Notes: generated by a model from the letters alone, not told the origin. A stretch of DNA of 64,000 nucleotides from Catenuloplanes indicus (GCF_030813715.1 NZ_JAUSUZ010000001.1:7856501-7920500), one strand, 5' to 3'. Positions 24,756 through 35,649 are shown, counted from the stretch's first letter. Program-made: numbers and translations.

Positions 24756-25763
24756 TCAGGCGGTGCCGCGGGCGGTCAGCGTGGTGGGCAGGACGATCGG
24801 TGGCGGCGCGGGGACTTCCGGGGCGGCCCGGATCATGGCGATCAGCGCCTCGGCGGCGGCGGTGCCGAAGCCGGTGCGGTCCTGGGCGACCGTGGTGAGG
24901 CCGGGCGGGATGAGCGCGGCCAGCTCGATGTCGTCGAAGCCGACGATCGCGATGTCGTCCGGGGTGCGCCGGCCGGCCGCGGTGGCGGCCTGGAGCGCGC
25001 CGATCGCCATCTCGTCACCGGCCGCGAAGACCGCGGTCGGCGGCGTGCCGAGCGACAGCAGCCGGTGCATGGCGGCCCGGCCGCTGTCCAGGTAGAAGTC
25101 GCCCTCCACCACGTACTCCGGCGGCAGCGCGACGTCGTGCGCGGCCAGCGCGGCGCGGAAACCGGCCAGCCGTTCGGCGCCCGGCCCGGTGCGGGCCGGC
25201 CCGGTGATGGTGGCTATCCGGCGGTGGCCGCGTGTCACCAGGTGGTCGGCGGCTTGACCGGCGCCGCCGGCGTTGTCGGACGTGACGTACGTGCAGCACG
25301 GCCCGGTCAGCGGCAGGTCCAGCGCCACGCACGGGATGCCGGCCTCGGCCAGCCCGAGCACGGCCGGGTCCCGGCTGCCGTTGTCGATCAGGACCACGCC
25401 GTCCAGGTTGTGCCGCCGTACCGCCCGCAGGTGCCGGTCCGGCTCGTCCGCGCCGGTGGCGAGCAGCAGCAGGTGCAGCCCCTGTGCGGAGAGCGCGGTC
25501 TTCAGCGCGACCAGGATCTCCTGGAGGAACGGGTGTCGCCAGCCGCTGCGCCGGTGGTCGGTGTCCCAGACCAGGCCGATCATGTTCGACTTCTTGGTGG
25601 CGAGCGTGCGCGCGGACTCGTTCGGCAGGTAGCCGATCTCCGCGGCCGCGGCCTCGACGCGCTGCCGGGTCTCGCGGCTGACCACCTCCGGCGTGTTGAA
25701 CACGCGGGACACCGTGGCCACCGAGACGCCGCAGTGCCGGGCCAGTTCGCGGATCGTCGCCAT
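24756..25763 (-). CDS. LacI-family transcription regulator
   Basis: This 335-residue regulator has an N-terminal LacI helix-turn-helix (TIRELARHCGVSVATVSRVF, residues 3-22), a hinge region (RTLATKKSN) and a periplasmic-binding-protein type ligand domain. It is divergent from a GH1 beta-glucosidase 58 bases away, and a perfect LacI-consensus operator lies between them, so it very likely represses that gene and itself and is released by a beta-glucoside or its product. The length is standard. The ligand is inferred only from the neighbour. Confidence 0.9.
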   Translation of the reverse strand: MATIRELARHCGVSVATVSRVFNTPEVVSRETRQRVEAAAAEIGYLPNESARTLATKKSNMIGLVWDTDHRRSGWRHPFLQEILVALKTALSAQGLHLLLLATGADEPDRHLRAVRRHNLDGVVLIDNGSRDPAVLGLAEAGIPCVALDLPLTGPCCTYVTSDNAGGAGQAADHLVTRGHRRIATITGPARTGPGAERLAGFRAALAAHDVALPPEYVVEGDFYLDSGRAAMHRLLSLGTPPTAVFAAGDEMAIGALQAATAAGRRTPDDIAIVGFDDIELAALIPPGLTTVAQDRTGFGTAAAEALIAMIRAAPEVPAPPPIVLPTTLTARGTA

Positions 25764-25788
25764 GACGCCACCTCACCACACGGGGCTA

Positions 25789-25802
25789 TGTAACCGGTTT
25801 CA
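25789..25802. promoter_or_regulatory. LacI-type operator
   Basis: TGTAACCGGTTTCA agrees at every fixed position with the LacI-family consensus TGNAANCGNTTNCA. It lies 20 bases before the beta-glucosidase ATG and 26 bases before the lacI-type start, so one bound dimer could control both. Confidence 0.8.
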
Positions 25803-25821
25803 GGCAGCGTACCATCGTGCC

Positions 25822-27210
<1,389 letters not shown>

Positions 27211-27217
27211 GCGGCGG

Positions 27218-30184
27218 TCAGTCGCCGCGCCGGTGCTCGCGTGTGATCCGCCAGATCAGGCGGCGCACCGGGTCCGGCTCGGCGACCCGGAAGTCGACCA
27301 TCGGCACGTCGCGCAGGAACGGCGGCAGCTGCGGCTCCTCCGCCTTGGCCGGCAGCACCACCGGGACGAAGCGGACCCCGCGCGCGATGAACTCGTTCAC
27401 GGTCGCCAGCTGGGACTCGTCGTCCCAGGGGCCGCCGTGCGCGCCGAGTACCATGACCACCACGCCGATCCGGGCGCGCTCGTCCGGGCCGGCGCCGGTC
27501 TCCTCGCCGTGCATCCACGGCAGCAGGCCCTCGTCCAGCAGCTGCTGGCGCAGGCGCTCCACGGTGCCGCGGTCGGCCGCCTGGTACGCCAGGTACACGT
27601 CGAAGTCGCCGACCGCGCGCTTGCCACGGACCGTCGCGGTCGCGGTCTCCCGGCGGCGCCGCAGGTCCGCGCTCGCGTTCATCGCGGACACCTCGTCCGC
27701 CACCGCCGGCACCGCCCGGTCCCGCTCGCGCAGCGAGATCTCACCGGACAGGCAGGCCGGGCACTCCATCGCGGCGTCGCCGCGGGCCAGCCGGCGGCGG
27801 GCCAGCTCCTCGTCCAGCTGGTAGCCGCACTCCGGGCGCGGGCAGGTGAACACGCGGCGGCGGACCACGGTGTCCGGCAGCGCGCGCTTGGCCAGGTGGT
27901 CGGCCACGTAGTCCTCGAAGATCTGCCGGGTCTCCTCGGCCGTGCCGGGCGCGTAGCACAGCTCCAGCCGGCCCACGCCCTCGTCCGGCTCGGTCAGCCG
28001 GAACCCGCACCGGCCCTCCGCCCGGGTCACGTAGACGGCCGCGTTGCGCCACAGCTCGTGCGTGACGAACGTGGCCGCGTGCGAGAGCCGGACCGCGAGC
28101 GTGGCGTACACGTTCTGCAGCGCGCCCTCGAAACGGAACTCCACGTCCGCCGGGCCCAGGTAGGGCGCGTCCGGCCGGTCCCGGGTCAGCTGTGACGGGA
28201 ACACCAGGTCCACGCCGCCGTCGTTCGGCTCGCGCAGCGCCAGGTCGTGCTGCAGCAGCTCCTCCACCATGGCGATCAGCAGCAGCCGTTCCTCGCCCGG
28301 CTCGGCCAGCCGGGTCTCCTCCGGTATCGGGAACCGGCCGGCCAGCGCCTCCTCCTCGGCCAGGTAGCCGAGCCCGTCCGGCTGCGCGCGGGCCGCGTTG
28401 ATCAGCGCGGACGCGTACCCGTCGAGCAGCTCCGGGCGCAGCAGCACGTACCCGCCGAAGGTGAACCGGCGGATCAGGTCCCGGCTCTCCAGCAGGCCCG
28501 CGCAGGTGTCGAACCCGGCGCGCAGCTCCGGCTCACCGGCCAGCTCCCGGTGCCGTGCCTGGAACAGCCGGAACAGCTCGTCGGCGCGGGACAGCGCATG
28601 CCCGTCCGCCTTCTCGTCGATCAGGAACCGTTTGATCGTCTCGAACAGCCGGGTGGAGATCGACTGCGGCTGCGCGGACCAGTCGATCGCGCCCTCGATC
28701 ACGCGGGACAGGTCCGCGACGCCACGCAGCTCGCGCGCGCTGGTCTCCGCGTACCCGTCCAGTTTCAGCTCGGTGACCAGCTCGTTGATCCGGGCGCGGC
28801 TGACCTGCGGGCCGCCGCGGTCCTCGCGCGCGGAGACCAGCAGCGTGTGCACCGGCCGGCGGCCGTGCCGCAGCGCCCGGGCCCAGTAGCGCACGCCGGA
28901 GAACGGGTCCACCTCGCTGCGTGCGTCGAACACGATCAGCGCGACCGCGGCCTCGGCCAGGTGCAACTGGTGCACCAGACGGTAGCCGGGCTGTCCGGCC
29001 AGGTCCCAGAGCAGCACCTCGCGCGTCTCGATGCCGCCGTCCGGCTGCGCCGCGGTCTCCTCGCTGAACCGCCACACCTGCCGCCCGTGCGTGGAGTCGG
29101 TCGCCCGGTACGGCTGCCCGGACAGCACCAGCCCCAGCCCGGACTTGCCCACGCCGGTGTCGCCGAGCAGCACCACCTTCGCGTTCCGGTAGCGCGACGC
29201 GTCCTGCCGCGGCGCGTCGTACAGCCGCTCCACGTCCAGCTCCAGCAGGTTCAGCCGCCGGTTGCGGTGGCTGCGGAACGCCAGCAGCGGCCGCTCCGGG
29301 TGGAACGCCAGCCCGCCGGCCGACTCCTCGCCGCCACCGGCCAGGTCCACCACGGCCAGGCACTCCAGCGAATCGGTACGCCACAGCCGCAGCTCGCCGT
29401 CCTCCGACTCGGACGCGAGCAGGCTCCCGTCCGCGGACACCGCCAGCCCGATCACCGGTGCGGTGTGCCCCTCGGCCCGGGACAGCATCGTGCCGGTGTG
29501 ACCGTTCGCGACGCCGATCGTCGCGTCCAGGGCCAGGCACACCTCCACGCCGTTCGGCATCCAGATCATCGCGTCGGCCGGACCGGCGTGCAGCGTCGTG
29601 GCCTGCTCCGGCGCACCGGCCGGGTGCAGCAGCACCGCGCCCGGCCCGTCCCGGTGCCGGCTGGCCAGCGTCCGGCCGCGCGGCGACCAGGACAGTCCCT
29701 CGGTGTGCGGCGACACCCGGAACGACGAGCGGACCCGGCCGGTCGCGCTGTCCACCATGGTCACCGAGTGCCCCGCGGCGGCCGCGACCCGGTGCCCGTC
29801 CGGCGAGATCGTCACCGCGTGGTGCGTACCCCGGTCCGGCAGGCTCTGGTCCCACCGCTCCCGGTTCGTCTGCACGTCCAGCATGGTCACCCGGCCGGAA
29901 CTGACCACGGCCATCTCCCGGTTCGCCACCGGCGACCACCGGTAGGCCCGCAGCAGCGTCTGCCGCGCCACCGGCCGCTCCGCCACGTGCGACTCCGGCC
30001 CGAGCACGGCCGGCACCAGCCACAGGCACAACCCGAGATCCTGCCCGATCGCGGACAGCAACCGCCCGTCACAGGACCAGCCGAGCCGGGACCACTCCCG
30101 GTACTGCAGATCCCGCACGCTGTGCAGACTCAGCCCGGACCCGTGTGGGAGCGCATCGACGGGCAGGCGGCGTGAGGTGGCCAC
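27218..30184 (-). CDS. WD40 / Ras-like GTPase / zinc-ribbon / TIR fusion protein
   Basis: This 988-residue multidomain protein has, in order: a WD40-type beta-propeller (residues ~20-315, e.g. VIGLAVSADGSLLASESEDG); a small GTPase of Ras/Roc type with Walker A GDTGVGKS 341-348, switch II DLAGQPG 394-400 and an ETSARE G5-like motif 480-485 (the G4 NKxD is replaced by SARED); a 270-residue region that could be COR-like; a four-Cys zinc ribbon (C781, C786, C808, C811); and a C-terminal TIR domain ~859-966 (FDVYLAYQAADRG, LLPWMHGEETG, RFVPVVLP). TIR domains often hydrolyse NAD; E894 or E895 is the candidate catalytic residue. A sensor-switch-effector role, as in phage defence, is inferred. The start is a GTG without a clear ribosome site. 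Confidence 0.7.
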   Translation of the reverse strand: MATSRRLPVDALPHGSGLSLHSVRDLQYREWSRLGWSCDGRLLSAIGQDLGLCLWLVPAVLGPESHVAERPVARQTLLRAYRWSPVANREMAVVSSGRVTMLDVQTNRERWDQSLPDRGTHHAVTISPDGHRVAAAAGHSVTMVDSATGRVRSSFRVSPHTEGLSWSPRGRTLASRHRDGPGAVLLHPAGAPEQATTLHAGPADAMIWMPNGVEVCLALDATIGVANGHTGTMLSRAEGHTAPVIGLAVSADGSLLASESEDGELRLWRTDSLECLAVVDLAGGGEESAGGLAFHPERPLLAFRSHRNRRLNLLELDVERLYDAPRQDASRYRNAKVVLLGDTGVGKSGLGLVLSGQPYRATDSTHGRQVWRFSEETAAQPDGGIETREVLLWDLAGQPGYRLVHQLHLAEAAVALIVFDARSEVDPFSGVRYWARALRHGRRPVHTLLVSAREDRGGPQVSRARINELVTELKLDGYAETSARELRGVADLSRVIEGAIDWSAQPQSISTRLFETIKRFLIDEKADGHALSRADELFRLFQARHRELAGEPELRAGFDTCAGLLESRDLIRRFTFGGYVLLRPELLDGYASALINAARAQPDGLGYLAEEEALAGRFPIPEETRLAEPGEERLLLIAMVEELLQHDLALREPNDGGVDLVFPSQLTRDRPDAPYLGPADVEFRFEGALQNVYATLAVRLSHAATFVTHELWRNAAVYVTRAEGRCGFRLTEPDEGVGRLELCYAPGTAEETRQIFEDYVADHLAKRALPDTVVRRRVFTCPRPECGYQLDEELARRRLARGDAAMECPACLSGEISLRERDRAVPAVADEVSAMNASADLRRRRETATATVRGKRAVGDFDVYLAYQAADRGTVERLRQQLLDEGLLPWMHGEETGAGPDERARIGVVVMVLGAHGGPWDDESQLATVNEFIARGVRFVPVVLPAKAEEPQLPPFLRDVPMVDFRVAEPDPVRRLIWRITREHRRGD

Positions 30185-30247
30185 CCACGCAGCGTATTGG
30201 CCGCTGTCACGCCCCGGATGCCCACTGTTCGGCCGACCCCGTTCCGG

Positions 30248-31132
30248 CTACCGCGACCGTGCCCGTACCGAGTCCGCGATCGCCGCGATGGCCGGCGGGC
30301 CGACCCGGCAGCAGCCACCGACGAGCGCGGCACCGTCCGGGACCGCGGGCGGGTGCGGGTTCCCGGCCCAGGAGCGGGTGACCGCGTCCCAGGTCTCGCC
30401 GCTGTTCGGGTAGACCACCACGGGCTTTCCGCCGCTCGCGTGGCGGGCCAGTGGGACGGCCGCAGCCGCGTCGGCCGGCTCGCAGCAGTTCACGCCGACC
30501 GCGACGATCGTGTCGAGGCCGGTGACCAGGGCGAAGGCTTCCTCGAGCGGCTGGCCGGCTCGGGTGCGGGAGCCGTCGGCGGTGAAGGACAGCCACGCGG
30601 GTACGCCCAGGCCGTCCAGCGCGGTCAGCAGTGCCTCGGCCTCGCGGAGGTCCGGGACGGTCTCCAGCGCGAGCACGTCCGGGGCGGCCTCGGCGAGGAT
30701 CTCCAGCCGCGGGCGGTGGAACGCGGTCAGCTCGCGCACGCTCAGCCCGTAGTTCCCGCGGTACTCGGAGCCGTCCGCGAGCATCGCGCCGTACGGGCCG
30801 GCGGACGCGGCCACCCATGCGCGGCCCCGCGCGGCCTCCCGGGCCAGCCGGACGCTGCGCCGCAGCAACGCGGCCGCCTCGGTTGCGGGAATCCCGGCGG
30901 CGGCGAAACCGGGCAGCGTGGCCTGATAGCTCGCGGTGGTCAGCACCTGGGCGCCGGCGCGCAGGTAGGCGGCGTGCGCGGCGACGATCGCGGCGGGGTC
31001 GTCGCGCAGCAGGCGGGCCGACCACAGCGCGCCGGACAGGTCCGCGCCGTCCGCCTCCAGCTGCGTGGCGAGCCCGCCGTCCAGCACGAGCGGCCCGGCG
31101 GCCAGCGCCTCGGCAAATCCCATGACCGCCAC
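30248..31132 (-). CDS. mmuM: Homocysteine S-methyltransferase
   Basis: This 294-residue protein makes methionine from homocysteine using S-methylmethionine or a similar methyl donor. The zinc site is clear: C216 (with C217) in VGVNCCEP, and C274/C275 in GGCCRVGP. The barrel start VLDGGLATQLEADGADL and the ALETVPDLREAEALL motif are typical. It lies 8 bases downstream of the membrane protein of the WXG/FtsK block and 63 bases upstream of the TIR fusion, on the same strand, so it is probably on the same transcript, although no functional link is obvious. Confidence 0.9.
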   Translation of the reverse strand: MAVMGFAEALAAGPLVLDGGLATQLEADGADLSGALWSARLLRDDPAAIVAAHAAYLRAGAQVLTTASYQATLPGFAAAGIPATEAAALLRRSVRLAREAARGRAWVAASAGPYGAMLADGSEYRGNYGLSVRELTAFHRPRLEILAEAAPDVLALETVPDLREAEALLTALDGLGVPAWLSFTADGSRTRAGQPLEEAFALVTGLDTIVAVGVNCCEPADAAAAVPLARHASGGKPVVVYPNSGETWDAVTRSWAGNPHPPAVPDGAALVGGCCRVGPPAIAAIADSVRARSR

Positions 31133-31140
31133 GGTACGCG

Positions 31141-31791
31141 TCAGACGTTCTGCACCACGATCGCCAGGCCCGCGGTGATCAGCGCGGAGACCACCAGGAC
31201 GGACACCGCGCCGGACTCCAGCACCGCGCCGCGCCGGTCCGCGTAGACCTTCGCGGCCAGCAGCGCGATGATCGGGCCGAGCGCCAGCGTGAGCAGCAGC
31301 GCCAGCACCGGCAGCACCACCGCGAGGTCACCGCCGACCGAGTCGCCGGCCGCGCGCACGCCGAAGCCGGCCAGCCCGGCCAGCACGCCGCCGAGCACGC
31401 CGAGCCCGGCCAGGATGTTGCGGGTCTGCTCCGGCAGGCCGGGGCGGCGGCCGGAGCGGGCCAGCTGCGCCTGCGCCTCCATCAGCCATTCCTCGGCACC
31501 GCGCGGGTCGCCGTCCGGCGGCAGCACGGGCGCCGGCGGGGCGCCGATCCGGCCGAACCGCGAGGTCGTCTCGCCCCAGGCGTCGTAGACGCGCATCTCG
31601 ATGTCCTGGTCGTGCCGGCCCGCCTCGCGCACGCGCTGACCGGAGGCGGCGGCGCGCTGCTCGGCCTCGCGATACTTCGCCTCCGCGTTCGCCACGGTCC
31701 GCTCGTACCACTCGTGTGCCTCGGCCCGGTGCGCGTCGACCTCCGCGTCGATGCCGGCCAGGCTGCGGATCAGCTCGCGATAGGACGTCAT
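31141..31791 (-). CDS. Coiled-coil membrane protein of WXG/FtsK cluster
   Basis: This is a 216-residue protein. The N-terminal half is a charged helix, probably a coiled coil (DAEVDAHRAEAHEWYERTVANAEAKYREAEQRAA). The C-terminal half has about three membrane helices: ILAGLGVLGGVLAGLAGFGV, LAVVLPVLALLLTLALGPIIALLA and VSVLVVSALITAGLAIVV. The ATG at 31791 overlaps the stop of the FtsK-type gene by one base (TGATG), indicating coupled translation. It is the only member of the block with membrane segments and could be the anchor or channel for the soluble ATPase. No match to EccB, EccD or EccE is recognised. Confidence 0.65.
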   Translation of the reverse strand: MTSYRELIRSLAGIDAEVDAHRAEAHEWYERTVANAEAKYREAEQRAAASGQRVREAGRHDQDIEMRVYDAWGETTSRFGRIGAPPAPVLPPDGDPRGAEEWLMEAQAQLARSGRRPGLPEQTRNILAGLGVLGGVLAGLAGFGVRAAGDSVGGDLAVVLPVLALLLTLALGPIIALLAAKVYADRRGAVLESGAVSVLVVSALITAGLAIVVQNV

Positions 31792-34646
31792 CAGGTCCAC
31801 CCGTACGGGATGATCGCCTCGGCGACGCGGTGCACCGCCCGGTCGAAGAACAGCCCGCGCCACGGCCGCGGGTACCAGGCCGGGCCACGACCGTCCGGGT
31901 AGAACTGGGATAGCTCGCTGCCGTGCACGTCCAGCGCCAGCCAGGAGCCGATCGCGTCGGTCCGCGAGCCGATGCCGCCCAGGTCGTCGCGGAGCCGTCC
32001 GGGCTGCCGCCACCAGCCGAGCACGTGCGTGTGGTGCTCCGGCCCGGCGGTCAGGATCCGGCGCAGGTCGTCCAGACCGGTCGGAGCGGCGGCCGGCTGA
32101 TCGAGACCGGCCGGTTTCGGGGACGCCCCCGCGTGCGCGCCGACCGGCGGGATGATGCCGCGCCGCTGCGCCGGGGCGGGTCCGGAGCGGGCCAGCCGCG
32201 GCGTGACCGCGTCCACCGCGTACAGCAGCAGGAAGTGGGGTTCGCCGCCGTCGTCCTCCAGGCCGGCCGCGGTCGCGCGGAGCAGCGCGGTCACGTTGTC
32301 CGCGTGGTAGACCGCGGTCCGGTCCGGCGGCAGGACGCCGTGCAGCGCGTCCACGGCCAGCGCGGCGGACGAGTCCAGCACCGCGACCGAGAACCGCGCA
32401 CCGCCGTCCGGGTACTGTGCGGCCAGCGACCGGGCGGCCGCGTTCAGCACCGCGCAGGCCTCGTCCGCGCGCGTGCCGAGCACGGCCAGGTTGCGGCCGG
32501 GCGCGCGGTTGAGCACCAGCCGCGCGGACCGGGCCTGCACGTCGATCGCCTCGCCGAGCAGCGCGACCGGCGCGCCCGCCGACCACCGGCGCCCGGCCGG
32601 GTCCGCGCCCGGGGCCAGTGCCAGGTAGTCCGGTGCGGTCTCCATCCGCGGGATCGCGTCGCCGTCGAACAGCCGCGGCGGCAGCGACCCCTCCGGCCGG
32701 GACGTCCACAGTTCGCGTTGCAGCGTGCCCCACGCCTCGCGGTCGCCGGCCGGTGGCACGCGCAGGATCTGGTTCGCCTCCGGCACGCCGGAGTCCGGGT
32801 TGACGATCGCGTGGTGCCGGGGCAGCGTGTCCGCGGCCGTGTTCTGCTCGGGCAGCACCTTGCGCGCCTTGGGCAGCGCGATCCGGAGCGAGAACTGGGC
32901 GACCAGCGACGGCCGGCCCCACAGCGCCTCGATGCCGGAGACGTCCTGGCTGGCCAGGATCAGGTGGATGCCCTGCGAGCGGCCGCGCCGGGCCAGGTCG
33001 TCGAGCAGGTTGACCGACTCGGTGACCACCGCGTCCCGGCCGTTGAGCAGGACCTGGAACTCGTCGATCACGGCGACGATCCGCGGCCAGTGCCCGGCCG
33101 GGTCCTCCGCGCGCAGCTCCGGCAGCTTGGTCGCGTCGAACGCCTTGGCCGCGTCCGCGCGGCGGCGCAGTTCCTCGCCGAGGAACCGCAGCAGCGCCAG
33201 CCCGAACTCGCGGTCGGTGTTCACGTTCACGCCGACCAGGCGTACGTGCGGCAGCCAGCTCGGGTCGCGGCGGCCGGGCGCGAACCGGGCGAAGGACACC
33301 CCCTCCTTGAAGTCGAGCAGATAGAACTCCAGCTCGGACGGGGAGTAACGGGCGGCGAGCGCGCCCATCCAGGCGTAGATCAGGTTGGTCTTGCCGGTGC
33401 CGGACGGGCCGGCGATCAGCGCGTGCGGCGGGTAGTCGGCCAGAGTGACCGGCACCGGGCGGCCCTGCGCGTCCTCGCCGACCGGAGCGACCAGGCCCTC
33501 CGCGGACGACTCGCGCCAGAACTCGGCCGGCAGCAGATCGCCGAAGCGCACCGGGGCCGGGCCCTCGGCCGCACGCCGGGCCAGCGCCGCGGACGTCTCG
33601 GTGACCAGGCGCGGCGGAGGCGGTGGGTCGAGAACCACCGGCAGGCCGCCGAGCCCGCCGACACGGACCCGGCCGTTCGCGCCGGTGCGGACGCGTTCCA
33701 CGGACGGGCCGGACGGCACCGGCAGGCCGCGCACGATCAGGTGCACGCCGCAGGCCACGCCGGTCCGCGCGATGCGTTCCAGCTGCGCCTGCTCGTGCGG
33801 GGTCAGCTCGTCCTTGCGGCCGGCGCCGAGCAGCACCGCGACCCGCCACGGCTCCGGGCGGCGGCCCTCGGTCTCGGCCAGCTCGCGCAGCGACGTGTGC
33901 GCGCCGGCGAGCACCTTCTCGTTGATCCGGCGGATGTGGTCGACCAGGCCGTCCAGCAGCGCGGACAGGCCGCCGGGGCCGACGAACGTGAGCAGTCCCG
34001 CGTTCGCCAGCGGCGCGAAACCGGCCAGGCCGCCGCCGAGCTGCTCCGGGTCGTACCCGGTGATGTGCACCTGGCCAGGCGGTGCGCTGCCGAGCGCGCG
34101 CAGCAGCAGCGTGGTGACCACCCGGTCGCCGGTCTCGGCGTAGCCGGGGGTGTGCGCGGGATCGGCGTCGCCCGGGCCTATCTGCCGTGCGGTTGCCGCG
34201 TCCTCCGCCGCCGGCAGGTCCGACAGGTGCACGTGTGCCCGATCAAGGAGCGGAACCAGCGCGGGTACGGGCACGGTCCGCGCGATCCGGACCGCACCGA
34301 TCCGCAGCTCCGGCGCCACGTGCCCGCGCTCGGCCGGTGTCGGCTTCCACTCGTCCCAGCCGTCCCCGGCCGCGCCCGGCGCCTCCCGGTCCCCAGCCTC
34401 GGCCGCGGCCCGGGTCAGCTGCGCGAGCCGGTTCGCGTACATCTGGTCGATCTCGGCCAGCCGGGCGTCGCGCTGCCGGGCGGCCCGGACCGGCACCTCG
34501 TCCGCGACCGCGGCCAGCCGGTCCAGCCGGGCCAGCGCGGTGTCCAGCTCGTGTTCCGCCTCGGCCAGGTCGCCGCGGGCCCGGCCGAGCGCGTAGGACA
34601 GCGTCCGGCGGATCTGGCCGGCGAGCCCGGACCGTGAGTCAGCCAT
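31791..34646 (-). CDS. Soluble FtsK/SpoIIIE-type ATPase (EccC-like)
   Basis: This 951-residue protein has an N-terminal coiled coil (residues ~20-85), an alpha/beta region, then an FtsK/SpoIIIE ATPase domain with Walker A GPSGTGKT at 413-420, Walker B IVAVIDEF (D528, E529) and a downstream LILASQDVSGIEALWG sensor segment. A second ATPase-like domain (~690-930) has lost its P-loop (VLGTRADEACAV). There is no membrane segment, unlike FtsK and unlike EccC, which has two. Tandem, partly degenerate ATPase modules resemble type VII secretion EccC. The gene overlaps its upstream neighbour by eight bases and its downstream neighbour by one. An inference of a secretion or nucleic-acid pump coupled to the WXG100-like protein is reasonable but unproven. 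Confidence 0.75.
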   Translation of the reverse strand: MADSRSGLAGQIRRTLSYALGRARGDLAEAEHELDTALARLDRLAAVADEVPVRAARQRDARLAEIDQMYANRLAQLTRAAAEAGDREAPGAAGDGWDEWKPTPAERGHVAPELRIGAVRIARTVPVPALVPLLDRAHVHLSDLPAAEDAATARQIGPGDADPAHTPGYAETGDRVVTTLLLRALGSAPPGQVHITGYDPEQLGGGLAGFAPLANAGLLTFVGPGGLSALLDGLVDHIRRINEKVLAGAHTSLRELAETEGRRPEPWRVAVLLGAGRKDELTPHEQAQLERIARTGVACGVHLIVRGLPVPSGPSVERVRTGANGRVRVGGLGGLPVVLDPPPPPRLVTETSAALARRAAEGPAPVRFGDLLPAEFWRESSAEGLVAPVGEDAQGRPVPVTLADYPPHALIAGPSGTGKTNLIYAWMGALAARYSPSELEFYLLDFKEGVSFARFAPGRRDPSWLPHVRLVGVNVNTDREFGLALLRFLGEELRRRADAAKAFDATKLPELRAEDPAGHWPRIVAVIDEFQVLLNGRDAVVTESVNLLDDLARRGRSQGIHLILASQDVSGIEALWGRPSLVAQFSLRIALPKARKVLPEQNTAADTLPRHHAIVNPDSGVPEANQILRVPPAGDREAWGTLQRELWTSRPEGSLPPRLFDGDAIPRMETAPDYLALAPGADPAGRRWSAGAPVALLGEAIDVQARSARLVLNRAPGRNLAVLGTRADEACAVLNAAARSLAAQYPDGGARFSVAVLDSSAALAVDALHGVLPPDRTAVYHADNVTALLRATAAGLEDDGGEPHFLLLYAVDAVTPRLARSGPAPAQRRGIIPPVGAHAGASPKPAGLDQPAAAPTGLDDLRRILTAGPEHHTHVLGWWRQPGRLRDDLGGIGSRTDAIGSWLALDVHGSELSQFYPDGRGPAWYPRPWRGLFFDRAVHRVAEAIIPYGWT

Positions 34647-35640
34647 CGGCGTCCGGGTCCCGGTAGGTCGGCACCGTCTCCGGCGCGGCCGCGTTCAGCG
34701 AGCCGGGGTCCCGGCCGAGGCGCTTGAGCAGCACACCGGTGAGCACCGCACCGGCCACGGCCGCGTCCGCCGGGTGCGCGCGCTCGGCCTCGTTGCGGCG
34801 CCGGCCGTCCTCGGTGCGCTCCTCGGTGCCGTCGCCGTCGTTCTCCCGGGACTTGCGCTGCTCCGGTGGGACGCGGCAGACCCGCTCGGCGAGCACGTCG
34901 ATGGTGTTCGCGGGCAGGCCGGGCAGCAGTTCGCGCAGCTGTTCGGCCTCCTTGCGGACCCGGGGCAGGTCCTCCGGCCGGGGTTCGTGGCCGAGCAGGT
35001 CGGCGGTCAGCCGGTGCAGCAGCGCGGGGGAGAGCGCGGCCAGGCCCAGCCCGACCGGCGGCTCGACCTCGCCCAGCTCGCGGCGCATGCGGCCGGGACT
35101 GTCCGAGCCGACCGAGGCGGCGACGCGGCGCAGCAGGTCCGCGCTGTCCGTGGCCGCGTCCCGGTCGTGCTTGTCGCGCTCGCCCGGCGTCGCCCGGCCG
35201 GGGCCGCCGGCCGCACCGGCCGACTCCTCCTCGCCGGCCTCGCCGCCGGTGAGCACCGTGACGCGCGCCTTCCACCAGCGGCCGAGCGGCGCCGCGTCCG
35301 GCGTCCGCGGTGTCTCCTGGGGACGGTCGCGCTCCTCGAACGCGACCGCGTCCCGCCAGCTGCCGTCCGCGCCGCGGGTGGCGTCGTGGCTCAGGCCGAT
35401 CGCGGCCAGGTATTCGGAGATCGCGTCCTGCGCGCTGCGCAACGCGAACGCGGCGTGCTCGGCGTGCTCGGTGGCGTTGGCCAGCTGCGGCACGCCCATC
35501 GGCTGGGAGGACGCCTGGCGGACCCAGACCAGCAGCTCGGACGCGACCCGAAGGCGCTCCAGTGCGGCGAGGACCAGCCCGACCGGGAGCTCGTCGTTGG
35601 TGGCGCGGATGCGCGCACCCAGCTCTTCCAGCAGAGACAT
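34639..35640 (-). CDS. Hypothetical helical protein of WXG/FtsK cluster
   Basis: This 333-residue protein is of unrecognised family. The N-terminal 90 residues are helical (VGLVLAALERLRVASELLVW and LRSAQDAISEYLAAIGL), similar in size to chaperone or WXG-like helical bundles. A charged disordered stretch follows (~130-165), then a second helical region (ELGEVEPPVGLGLAALSPAL onward) and an acidic-basic tail ending TYRDPDADG. No enzyme motif is seen. It sits nine bases after the WXG100-like gene and overlaps the FtsK-type gene, so it is tightly coupled to both; an adaptor or substrate-chaperone role is a guess. Confidence 0.6.
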   Translation of the reverse strand: MSLLEELGARIRATNDELPVGLVLAALERLRVASELLVWVRQASSQPMGVPQLANATEHAEHAAFALRSAQDAISEYLAAIGLSHDATRGADGSWRDAVAFEERDRPQETPRTPDAAPLGRWWKARVTVLTGGEAGEEESAGAAGGPGRATPGERDKHDRDAATDSADLLRRVAASVGSDSPGRMRRELGEVEPPVGLGLAALSPALLHRLTADLLGHEPRPEDLPRVRKEAEQLRELLPGLPANTIDVLAERVCRVPPEQRKSRENDGDGTEERTEDGRRRNEAERAHPADAAVAGAVLTGVLLKRLGRDPGSLNAAAPETVPTYRDPDADG

Positions 35641-35649
35641 GACGTGGAT

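Noticed and set aside
34639-35640. A second WXG100-type protein
   Set aside because: The N-terminal helical region is too long and has no central WxG turn.
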